The notes beneath the pieces are model-generated. The model was given only the letters and a program-made list of their open reading frames with translations. It made no database searches and was not told where the DNA came from. Position numbers and translations under genes: made by a program. Below are positions 16,293-23,567 of a stretch of DNA of 64,000 nt, piece by piece; the first letter of the stretch is position 1, and each line of letters opens with the position of its first letter. This DNA is from an uncultured Pseudomonadota bacterium (lineage in GTDB: Bacteria; Myxococcota_A; UBA796; SXON01). The stretch covers positions 1 to 64,000 of the forward strand of contig CAIMSU010000103.1 in NCBI GenBank assembly GCA_903844155.1, in the 5' to 3' direction.

Positions 16293-17420
16293 ATGTCCGA
16301 TCAGACTTCTTCACTCGCCAACGTCGACGCGATCGTCGCCGGCGTCATCGCACCAGCCGCCGCCACTGTCGACCGCGATGGGGCATTTCCCGCCGCTGCC
16401 ATCCGGGCGTTGGGTGAAGCCGGGATCCTCGGCCTTCTCATCCCCGAAGCCAACGGTGGCCTTGGCCTCGGGCCGGACACCGCCGCGCTTGTGGTGGAGC
16501 GCATCGCGGGCGCCTGCGCCAGCACGGCCATGGTCGTCTGCATGCACTTCTCCGGCTCCGCGGTGCTCGCGCAACACGGAACTGTCGAGGTCCAACGCGA
16601 GGTCGCAGCCGGCCGGCACCTCTCCACGCTCGCGTTCTCGGAGACCGGCTCGCGCAGTCACTTCTGGGCGGCGATGTCCAGCGCGAAGGTCGATGGCGAC
16701 ACCGTCGTCCTGGACGCGCAGAAGTCCTGGGTGACGTCTGCGGGCCACGCGACCGCGTACGTCTGGTCGTCGCGCCCGGCGACTGCGGAGGGTTTTTCGA
16801 CGATCTGGCTGGTCCCCCGTGGATCCGCGGGCCTGTCAGCCCCCGCCGGCTTCGACGGCATCGGGCTACGCGGCAACGACTCGACGCCGATCTCGGCCGC
16901 TGGCGTCCGCATTCCCGAGGCGAACCGGCTCGGACCGGACGGCAAGGGCTTTGACGTGATGATGGGGATCGTCCTGCCGAACTTCAACCTGTACAGCGCC
17001 GCCGTCAGCATCGGCCTCGCGAGCGCGGCGCTCGCCCGAACCTGCGCGCACGCGGGCGCGACCAGGCACGAGGAGGCAGGCACGTCGCTCGCCGAATTGC
17101 CGACGATCCGCGCCCACATCGCGCGGATGCAGATCAAGGTGGACATGACCCGGCTGCTCTGGCTCGACACCATCGCGGCGATGGGCGCCGGCAGGCCCGA
17201 CACGATGCTCCGCGTGCTGGAGGTCAAGGCGGCAGCCGCCGAGACCGCGCTGGAGGTCACCGCGACGTGCATGCGCGTGTGCGGCGGCGTCGCGTTTCGC
17301 AAGGAAGTCGGCGTCGATCGCGCGTTCCGCGACGCCCAGGCCGCCAGCGTGATGGGCCCGACGACCGACGTGCTGTGGGATTTCATTGGCAAGGCCGTCA
17401 CCGGCCTGCCGCTCTTCTAA
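16293..17420 (+). CDS. Acyl-CoA dehydrogenase-fold flavoprotein
   Basis: 375 residues with the three-domain ACAD layout: N-terminal helical (AAAIRALGEAGILGLLIPEANGGLG), middle beta (STLAFSETGS, DAQKSWVTSAG), and C-terminal helical domain (VCGGVAFRKEVGVDRAFRDAQAASVMGPTTDVL). In classical dehydrogenases the catalytic Glu lies near the IYEGT-type motif. Here the matching stretch reads VMGPTTDVL with no Glu. That fits the monooxygenase-like branch of the fold (DszC/SfnB/hydroxylase relatives) as well as a dehydrogenase using another base. I chose ATG 16293; the track start at 15954 runs through the terminator hairpin. It heads a three-gene operon (20-base gap to the next gene). Confidence 0.75.
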   Translation: MSDQTSSLANVDAIVAGVIAPAAATVDRDGAFPAAAIRALGEAGILGLLIPEANGGLGLGPDTAALVVERIAGACASTAMVVCMHFSGSAVLAQHGTVEVQREVAAGRHLSTLAFSETGSRSHFWAAMSSAKVDGDTVVLDAQKSWVTSAGHATAYVWSSRPATAEGFSTIWLVPRGSAGLSAPAGFDGIGLRGNDSTPISAAGVRIPEANRLGPDGKGFDVMMGIVLPNFNLYSAAVSIGLASAALARTCAHAGATRHEEAGTSLAELPTIRAHIARMQIKVDMTRLLWLDTIAAMGAGRPDTMLRVLEVKAAAAETALEVTATCMRVCGGVAFRKEVGVDRAFRDAQAASVMGPTTDVLWDFIGKAVTGLPLF

Positions 17421-17440
17421 CCCCGGAAACCGGAGGTACC

Positions 17441-18289
17441 ATGCGCCCTTTCATCCTCGGTGCGGTCGCCTATGACCCAAAGGTCGTAACCATCTGGGAC
17501 GGCTTCAAGCTGTACTTCGAGGCCAACGGCCTGTCGTTCGACTACGTGCTTTTCCACAACTACGAACGGCAGGTCGAAGCCCACTTTGCGGGCGTGATCG
17601 ACGTCGCGTGGAACTCACCGCTGGCATGGGTCCAGGCGCAGCGGATCGCCACCCGCCTCGGGCGAAGGGCCCAGGCGGTGGCGATGCGAGACACCGACCA
17701 GGACCTGACCTCCGTGGTGCTGGTGCGGACCGAGGGGCCGGCGACGATTGCCGACCTGACTGGGCGACGAATCGGCGTTGGAGCAATGGATTCACCGCAG
17801 GCGACGCTACTGCCGCTGCTGCAGCTCGCGGAGCGGGGCCTCGACGTCCACCCCGACCATCCCAATGTCGTCCGGCACGACGTCCTCGTCGGCAAGCACG
17901 GCGACCACATCGGCGGCGAGCGTGAGGCCGTACGGGCGCTCCTGCACGGGGATGTCGATGCTGCCTGCATCATCGACGGCAACCTGGCCGCGTTCACCCA
18001 GGAGGGCACCGTTCGTGCGGGCGCGTTGCGCGTGCTGGCGACGACCCCAGCCTACGACCACTGCAACTTCACCGTGTTGGACGGCACCGCCACCCGACCG
18101 CTGACCCGCTTCCTGGCGTTGCTCCACGGAATGTCCTGGGGCGAGGCGGACACGCGGCGGCTGATGGATCTGGAGGGGCTGAAAGCCTGGCGCCCGGGCA
18201 GGACGACTGGCTACTCGGCGTTGGACCGGGCCTGCACCCGCTTCGGCACCGCCGACGCCTTCGTTGCCCAGCAGGTCGCGCGGGGATGA
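17441..18289 (+). CDS. PhnD/SsuA-like substrate-binding-fold protein without export signal
   Basis: 282 residues. The sequence follows type-2 periplasmic binding proteins of the phosphonate/sulfonate kind: FILGAVAYDPKVVTIWDGFKLYF, VIDVAWNSPLAWVQA, the hinge region SVVLVRTEGPATIADLTGRRIGVG, and VLVGKHGDHIGGEREAVRALLHGDVDAACI. It starts with MRPFILG and has no signal peptide or lipobox, so it should be cytoplasmic and may act as a ligand sensor or carrier. No ABC permease or ATPase gene is nearby. CGGAGG at 17431-17436 fixes the start. It overlaps the next gene by four bases. Confidence 0.7.
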   Translation: MRPFILGAVAYDPKVVTIWDGFKLYFEANGLSFDYVLFHNYERQVEAHFAGVIDVAWNSPLAWVQAQRIATRLGRRAQAVAMRDTDQDLTSVVLVRTEGPATIADLTGRRIGVGAMDSPQATLLPLLQLAERGLDVHPDHPNVVRHDVLVGKHGDHIGGEREAVRALLHGDVDAACIIDGNLAAFTQEGTVRAGALRVLATTPAYDHCNFTVLDGTATRPLTRFLALLHGMSWGEADTRRLMDLEGLKAWRPGRTTGYSALDRACTRFGTADAFVAQQVARG

Positions 18290-19500
18290 CGCGGCGACGG
18301 GTCGTGGACCTGACCGGCGCGCGCATGGACCAGGGCGCCGCGCTGATCGTCCGCCACGCCCTCGCTGACATGGGGCCGGGCGACGAGGTCCGCGTGGTCG
18401 GCGACGACGCCTCCCTTGTCCCGACGCTGCGGGCGCTCGCACGCGCGCTCGGCGCCCCCTTCACCGTCGAGGCGGATGGCGCCTGCGTCCTCGGCGCGTC
18501 CACCCACCCCGACGGCCGTCGCACCGGCGGCATGCTCGTGCCCACGGCGCCGGCCGACCACGCCCACCCGCGATGGGGCCTCGCGGCGCGCGGTACACTG
18601 GTGGAGGCCGGTGGACCCGAATTCGCCTTTCCGCTCGCCGAGAAGCGCGCCGTCTGGACCGACGAATTGGCGCGGCTCTACGCGCAGGCCGCCGCGGCGC
18701 AGTGGGACCCAGCGACGGCGATCCCGTGGGCCGAGCCGCGCTGCGACGACGACGCCGTGGAGGCCGCGGTCGTGCAGGTCATGGCCTACCTGGTCGAGAA
18801 CGAGACGGCCGCGCTGCTGGTCCCGGCACGCTTCTGCGCCCAGGTTCACCCGCACTTTCGCGAGGTGCTCCAGCTCCTCGCCATCCAGACCGCTGACGAG
18901 GCCCGTCACATCGAGGTTTTTACGCGTCGCGCCGGGTTGGAGGCGCCGCGCGGCCCCGGGCCGGCCCCGATGCCACCCCTCTCGACCGTCGGCGGCCAGA
19001 CCAGCCTGAAGAGCCTCGTTGACGAGCCCGACTTTGCCCTTGCAAGCTTTCTTCTCTCCGTCCTCGGCGAGGGATCGTTCCTGTCCCTGCTCCGGTTCCT
19101 GGACCGCTACGCGCCCGACGCCGTCACCCGCGCCGTCGCCCGCCTCGCCGCGCAGGACGAGGCCCGCCACGTCGCCTTTGGCCTCGCGCACCTCGAACGT
19201 CAGACAGCCCTCGACCCGTCGCTCCGGCCCCAGCTGGCGGCAGCCGTCCACGCGCGCCACGACGCCTTGGCGCACACCGCCGGGTTGAACGCCGAGGTTT
19301 TCGATGCGCTCGTGCTCATCGCCGGCCACCAGCCCAATCGCCCAGCGTGGGACCCCGTCGGCATCGCAACAGGTTGGAACGCCGTGCAGGAGCTGATCGC
19401 CGAGATGGACGCGGGCCGGCAGGTTCGGCTCCGTCGACTCGGGTTCTCGGGGGCCGAGGCCGCGGCGTTGAGCGCGCTGCATACGCGGAATTTCATGTGA
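18286..19500 (+). CDS. TusA-like domain fused to a ferritin-like diiron domain
   Basis: 404 residues. Residues 1-70 (VVDLTGARMDQGAALIVRHALADMGPGDEVRVV) follow the TusA/SirA pattern, but the Cys-Pro of the sulfur-carrier motif is replaced. This part could not carry a persulfide and may be a binding module. The rest is a ferritin-like four-helix domain with paired metal motifs: ENETAALLVPARF with IQTADEARHIEVF, and GEGSFLSLLRFL with LAAQDEARHVAFG. Two Glu...ExxH sets suggest a diiron oxidase or oxygenase centre. It is translationally coupled (ATGA) to the PhnD-like gene. With the ACAD-fold partner this looks like a small oxidative pathway; its substrate is not known to me. Confidence 0.65.
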   Translation: MTRRRVVDLTGARMDQGAALIVRHALADMGPGDEVRVVGDDASLVPTLRALARALGAPFTVEADGACVLGASTHPDGRRTGGMLVPTAPADHAHPRWGLAARGTLVEAGGPEFAFPLAEKRAVWTDELARLYAQAAAAQWDPATAIPWAEPRCDDDAVEAAVVQVMAYLVENETAALLVPARFCAQVHPHFREVLQLLAIQTADEARHIEVFTRRAGLEAPRGPGPAPMPPLSTVGGQTSLKSLVDEPDFALASFLLSVLGEGSFLSLLRFLDRYAPDAVTRAVARLAAQDEARHVAFGLAHLERQTALDPSLRPQLAAAVHARHDALAHTAGLNAEVFDALVLIAGHQPNRPAWDPVGIATGWNAVQELIAEMDAGRQVRLRRLGFSGAEAAALSALHTRNFM

Positions 19501-19583
19501 CGCGAGCCCGACCGGCGCGGAGATGACCGGCGGGCGGGATCGGGTGTTTGACGGGGGTTTTGGGGAGGAGGGGGTGACGGGCG

Positions 19584-19914
19584 CTACTTGCAGCCCGAGA
19601 AGATGGTTGCGGTGCAGGTGAGGTGGTCGCCCGAGCCCGGTCCTGTGTCGTCGGCCGATTCCGACGGATCGAGTGAGCAGGCGGTCACGTCCCACACTGA
19701 CCCGACGCCGAGACGGGCGTGCATCCCATTGACGACGGCGGTGCAGACGGCGATGCACGTCGCGTCCCTGCCGTCTCCGGTGTCGGTGCCCGCCGTGTCC
19801 GGGGCCTCGGCGCGCGCCAACTCCGCAGCAGTCACGCCGCGGTTCACGGTGACCGGGGGGGATCACGTCGCAGCGCGCACAACCGGCAAGCCACGACAAA
19901 AGCAGGAGCACCAT
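19584..19914 (-). pseudogene. Small lipoprotein gene interrupted by a frameshift at a G7/C7 tract
   Basis: The minus-strand reading frame from ATG 19914 encodes a clear lipoprotein start (MVLLLLSWLAGCARCDVIPP). A run of seven Cs (plus-strand Gs at 19855-19861) follows. With one base fewer the frame joins VTVNRGVTAAELARAEAPDT and continues through an Asp/Thr/Gly linker and a Cys-containing domain (CIAVCTAVVNGMHARLG ... HLTCTATIFSGC) to 19584. The intact product would be about 110 residues. As written, the first frame runs on into unrelated Arg-rich sequence. The cause may be a real frameshift, length variation of the homopolymer, or an assembly error. Confidence 0.55.
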
Positions 19915-19949
19915 CGGAATAGAGTACCATTGCCGCCTCGGAGCCCGCC

Positions 19950-21353
19950 ATGCCCCTCCTCCTCCTCGCCCTCCTCGCCTGCTCAGGCGCGCCCGCGCCC
20001 GTCGTCGCGCCCCCGAAGCCCGTCGCCCCAGCGGGTCCGACCTTCGACTATTCGGCGAAGGCGGCCGCGATGAACGTCATCCTCATCAGCATGGACGCGC
20101 TGCGCTTTGACCGCACTGGCGCGGGTGGCGGACACGACACGCCCAACCTCGACGCCTTCGCGAAAGAGGCGGTCGTGTTCACGCACGACACCTCCGCCGC
20201 GCCGTGGACGTTGCCCTCGCACATGGCGATCTTCACGGCCCGGTGGCCCTCGTTGCACGGCGTCACCAACAAGCTCGTCCCGAATCCGGGCGGCGGCGAC
20301 CCGGTCTTCACCCGCCTCGCGGACAGCATTCCCACGTTCCCGGAGGAGCTGACGAAGAAGGGCTGGGAGGCCGTTGCGTTCACCGGCGGCGCGGGCGTGT
20401 CCGGAAAGTTCGGCTACAACCGGGGCTTCACCAGCTACCTCGACGACAAGGCGTTCGCCGGCATGGACTACACGGGACCGGCCGCCGAGGCCTGGCTGAA
20501 GGACCACGGCAAAGAGCACTTCTTCATGTTCTTCCACGGGTATGACGCGCACGGCCAGCACGAGCTCATCGGCGAGGACCCGCGGGCGGCGGTGCCCGAC
20601 TACCACGGCAAGCTCGATGGCAGCATCAAGGAACAGGCGACGCTGCGGGAGGAGGGCCTCGCGCAGATCAAGAAGCCCGGCGATCCGCCGTCGCTCGTCG
20701 GCGTGTTGGACAAGGAGGACGCCCGCTTTTTGATGGAGGTCTACGACGCGAAGGTGAAGGCGGCCGATGCCCGCCTCGCGATCTTCCTGCAGCAGCTCAA
20801 GGATCAAGGCCTCCTCGACACCTCCATCATCGTCGTCCTCGGCGATCACGGCGATGAATTCATGGAGCACGGCTACATCGACCACGGCGCCACCCTCTGC
20901 GACCACCAGCTCCACGTCCCGCTGATGATCCGCTTCCCGCACGGCGACGGCGCCCGGGTTGTCGACGATGCCGTCCGCAGCATCGACGTGTTCCCGACCG
21001 TCTTCGACGCCCTCGGCCTCCCGCCCGTCGCCGGCGTGAACGGCCAGAGCCTGCTCCCCGTCCTCAAGGGACAGAAGTTGAACCTGCCGATCTACGCCGA
21101 ATCCGACTACCGCCTCTTCGTCCACCTCCGCATGGAGCGCGAGGCCTCCAAAAAGCTGATCCTCGACATGGAAGACGACCAGCGCTCGCTCTACGACCTG
21201 GGGACCGACCCCGACGAGCAGAACGACCTCTCGACGACCGACGCGCGCACCACCTATGAGATGGAGCAGGGCGTCCGGACCTGGCTCAACACGATGAAGA
21301 CCGACCCCAAGAGCTACCTCGGCGTTCAGGAAGAGCACATCAAGCTTTTCTGA
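19950..21353 (+). CDS. Sulfatase-superfamily lipoprotein
   Basis: 467 residues. Lipobox LLALLACSG near residues 5-13, a Pro/Ala linker, then the alkaline-phosphatase/sulfatase fold. NVILISMDALRFDRTGAGG carries the first metal Asp, APWTLPSHMAIFTARWP is the active-site region, and IIVVLGDHGDEFMEHG carries the second metal Asp/His pair. In true sulfatases the active-site region has Cys or Ser in C/S-x-P-S-R. Here the matching residue is Thr (WTLPSH), so formylglycine cannot form, and a phosphodiesterase, phosphatase or transferase role is more likely. It would face the periplasm or cell surface. The start is ATG 19950. Confidence 0.8.
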   Translation: MPLLLLALLACSGAPAPVVAPPKPVAPAGPTFDYSAKAAAMNVILISMDALRFDRTGAGGGHDTPNLDAFAKEAVVFTHDTSAAPWTLPSHMAIFTARWPSLHGVTNKLVPNPGGGDPVFTRLADSIPTFPEELTKKGWEAVAFTGGAGVSGKFGYNRGFTSYLDDKAFAGMDYTGPAAEAWLKDHGKEHFFMFFHGYDAHGQHELIGEDPRAAVPDYHGKLDGSIKEQATLREEGLAQIKKPGDPPSLVGVLDKEDARFLMEVYDAKVKAADARLAIFLQQLKDQGLLDTSIIVVLGDHGDEFMEHGYIDHGATLCDHQLHVPLMIRFPHGDGARVVDDAVRSIDVFPTVFDALGLPPVAGVNGQSLLPVLKGQKLNLPIYAESDYRLFVHLRMEREASKKLILDMEDDQRSLYDLGTDPDEQNDLSTTDARTTYEMEQGVRTWLNTMKTDPKSYLGVQEEHIKLF

Positions 21354-21458
21354 GGTCGAGGCCACAAACCCGGCCCAAAGGCGGCTTGACGCACCCCCGG
21401 TGTGCCTGTACCCTTCAAGTGCGGCGTTCCCTCCTTCGGGGCGCGTCAGGAGTTCCCG

Positions 21459-23072
21459 TTGGCTACCCCCTCCCTCGACCCCGGCCTCTACACCACGGCG
21501 GGTGCTCTGGTCGATCAGATGCTGATGGACACGATGCTTCAGCAGGGCCTCGCACCTGTCAGCACGTCGACGAAGATGCCCCGGGTCACGCTCGTCGTTG
21601 GTCCGTCACCATTCACGATGCCGCGCGGCTGGGAGTTTTTCCTCACGTCGCCCTACGAGGGCATCACGTACATCGCGACCGTGCTGCACAACGCCGGGTA
21701 CCCCGTGCGGATCGTGGATGTACGCTACGACCGCACGCCGCTGCAGACAGCCTACAACCAGATCATGGAAGGGACGGACGTTCTTGGGATCGCGACGTTT
21801 GAGGACAACTATCCGTTCTGCGAGGACTTGATTCGCGAGTGCAAGAACGCCAAGCCCAACATGCCGATCCTGCTTGGCGGCTCGCTGGTGACCAGCGTGC
21901 CGCACGTGTTCATGCGCGAGACACGCGCGGACATCGCGGTGATCTCCGAGGGCGAACTGACCATTCTGGAGGTCATGGACGCGTTCACGCAGGGGATGTG
22001 GTCCTCGCGGCTGCCGGAGATCAAGGGGATCTGGTACCGCGACGCGAAGGGCGTGCCGCACGCCAACCCGCCGCGGGGGCAGATGCCGAACCTCAACGCG
22101 CTGCCGAACATGCGCCTCGACCTCTGGCCGCAGTCCAAGGATCCGCGGGGTTTGCAGCCGCAGATCATCGCGTCGTACTCGCGCGGCTGCAAGATGGACT
22201 GCTCGTTCTGCTACCGCACCACGCCGCAGGAGCGGGTGAAGTCGCCCGAGAAGCTCCGCAGCGAACTGACGTGGTTGAAGCAGCAATACAAGACCGAGTT
22301 CATCTTCTTCGTGGACCTGACGTTCACTGCGCACAAGAAGCAGACGCTGCAGTACCTCGACGTGATCCGCGAGCACGACATCCGCTGGACCTGCCTCACC
22401 CGCAACGCGGACGTGGACGCGGAAGTCGGCAAGGCGATGGGGACGGCGGGCTGCGACATCGCGCTCTACGGAGTGGAATCGCTCACGCCCGCGGCCCTGA
22501 AGGAGGCGCGCAAGGGCTCCACGGAGAACCTGGCCATGAAGGCGATGAAAAACACCTGGGACGGTGGCGTGCGCTACGGCGGGCTCACAATCGTGGGTTT
22601 GCCGGGCGAAACCGAGGAGAGCCTCGACCACATGTGCAAGTGGGGCGAGGAGTACAAGCACATCACCCGCGTGAAGTACCTCTCGGCCATGCCCGGCACG
22701 ACCGTGTACCGGCAGGGCCTGGAGACGAAGGAGATCGCCAACGAAGTCGAGCATCTACGCTGGCTCTCGGTAGAGCAGGCGTTGGAGCGCGACGAATTCC
22801 TGAACTACAACGGCCTCCCCGACCACGTGATGCGCAGCGCCTACAAGCGGCTCTACGACAGCTACCAGGAAGGGCCCGTCATGGACTTCCACCATTATCC
22901 CGAGCATTTTGCCTACTTCGACCCCGAGCCGACGACCGCGTGGCGCGCGGAGTTCTCCTCGGCCGCCGCCGTCCCGGACCCCGGGACGCTCAAATACCGC
23001 GGCTTGAAAGCCTCCTCTCCCGGCGTCACGCTTGAGCGCACGTCCTCTGGCGACCTCGCCCTCTCCATCTGA
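21459..23072 (+). CDS. B12-binding-domain-type radical SAM protein
   Basis: About 537 residues from TTG 21459, which has AGGAG six bases upstream; the track uses GTG 21402 without a clear site. The N-terminal half is a Rossmann-like B12-binding domain (SPYEGITYIATVLHNAGYPVRIVDV, LGIATFEDNYPFCEDLI, ILLGGSLVTSVPHV). The canonical DxHxxG cobalamin ligand motif is not seen, as in some BchE-type proteins. The radical SAM core has CKMDCSFCYRT (Cys about 244, 248, 251) and TIVGLPGETEESLDHM. Chemistry could be methylation, cyclisation or cleavage. It opens an operon with rubrerythrin-like, GyrB-methyltransferase, lipoprotein and diiron genes (18-base gap to the next). Confidence 0.85.
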   Translation: MATPSLDPGLYTTAGALVDQMLMDTMLQQGLAPVSTSTKMPRVTLVVGPSPFTMPRGWEFFLTSPYEGITYIATVLHNAGYPVRIVDVRYDRTPLQTAYNQIMEGTDVLGIATFEDNYPFCEDLIRECKNAKPNMPILLGGSLVTSVPHVFMRETRADIAVISEGELTILEVMDAFTQGMWSSRLPEIKGIWYRDAKGVPHANPPRGQMPNLNALPNMRLDLWPQSKDPRGLQPQIIASYSRGCKMDCSFCYRTTPQERVKSPEKLRSELTWLKQQYKTEFIFFVDLTFTAHKKQTLQYLDVIREHDIRWTCLTRNADVDAEVGKAMGTAGCDIALYGVESLTPAALKEARKGSTENLAMKAMKNTWDGGVRYGGLTIVGLPGETEESLDHMCKWGEEYKHITRVKYLSAMPGTTVYRQGLETKEIANEVEHLRWLSVEQALERDEFLNYNGLPDHVMRSAYKRLYDSYQEGPVMDFHHYPEHFAYFDPEPTTAWRAEFSSAAAVPDPGTLKYRGLKASSPGVTLERTSSGDLALSI

Positions 23073-23090
23073 CCGAGGCTCGAAAATCGC

Positions 23091-23567
23091 GTGAGTCAAG
23101 CATCGGATCGAGCGGCGGCTCGCTATCAGCAGCCCGCGCTCAAGGAGGCGCTCACCTGCGAGCACCTGGAAGCGTGTTTTCGGGACGAGGCATCGGCGGC
23201 GACTGAGTGCGCCTACTTCGCCCGCATCGCCGAGATCGAGGGCGAGCCGGAGATGGCGCGCGCGCTGCGGGAGTTTGGCGAACAGCACGCCTGCAACGCA
23301 AAAGGCAGCCTGGACCTGTTGATGCGGGCGCGTGAACCGCTGACGGGACGGACGATGGGCAGCACGGTCGAGAACGTCGCCGCGATGCGGTCGTTCTACG
23401 CGGGCGACACGGAGACAGAGGACCGGCGGGCGAGGACGGCCAGGAACGAGGGGTTTTCCGACATTGCGAGCTGGTTTGCCAGCCTCGCGCGGCTGCGTCA
23501 CGCGCACGCCGAGCGCCTCGCTGCGTTGGCGCCGGCCGCCGCTGAACCGAAGCCGGAGGGGTCATGA
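23091..23567 (+). CDS. Rubrerythrin-like (ferritin-like) protein
   Basis: 158 residues from a GTG. The N-terminal half gives the pattern of a rubrerythrin-type helical bundle: LEACFRDEASAATECAYFARIAEIEGEPEMARALREFGEQHACNA. The second half is FSDIASWFASLARLRHAHAERL. Glu and His residues are at spacings that could bind a diiron centre. However, the second ExxH is replaced by LRHAHAERL, and there is no C-terminal rubredoxin domain. It overlaps the GyrB-methyltransferase fusion gene by four bases (ATGA), a strong sign of functional linkage. Role in the operon unknown; peroxide protection of the radical SAM system is one possibility. Confidence 0.65.
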   Translation: MSQASDRAAARYQQPALKEALTCEHLEACFRDEASAATECAYFARIAEIEGEPEMARALREFGEQHACNAKGSLDLLMRAREPLTGRTMGSTVENVAAMRSFYAGDTETEDRRARTARNEGFSDIASWFASLARLRHAHAERLAALAPAAAEPKPEGS

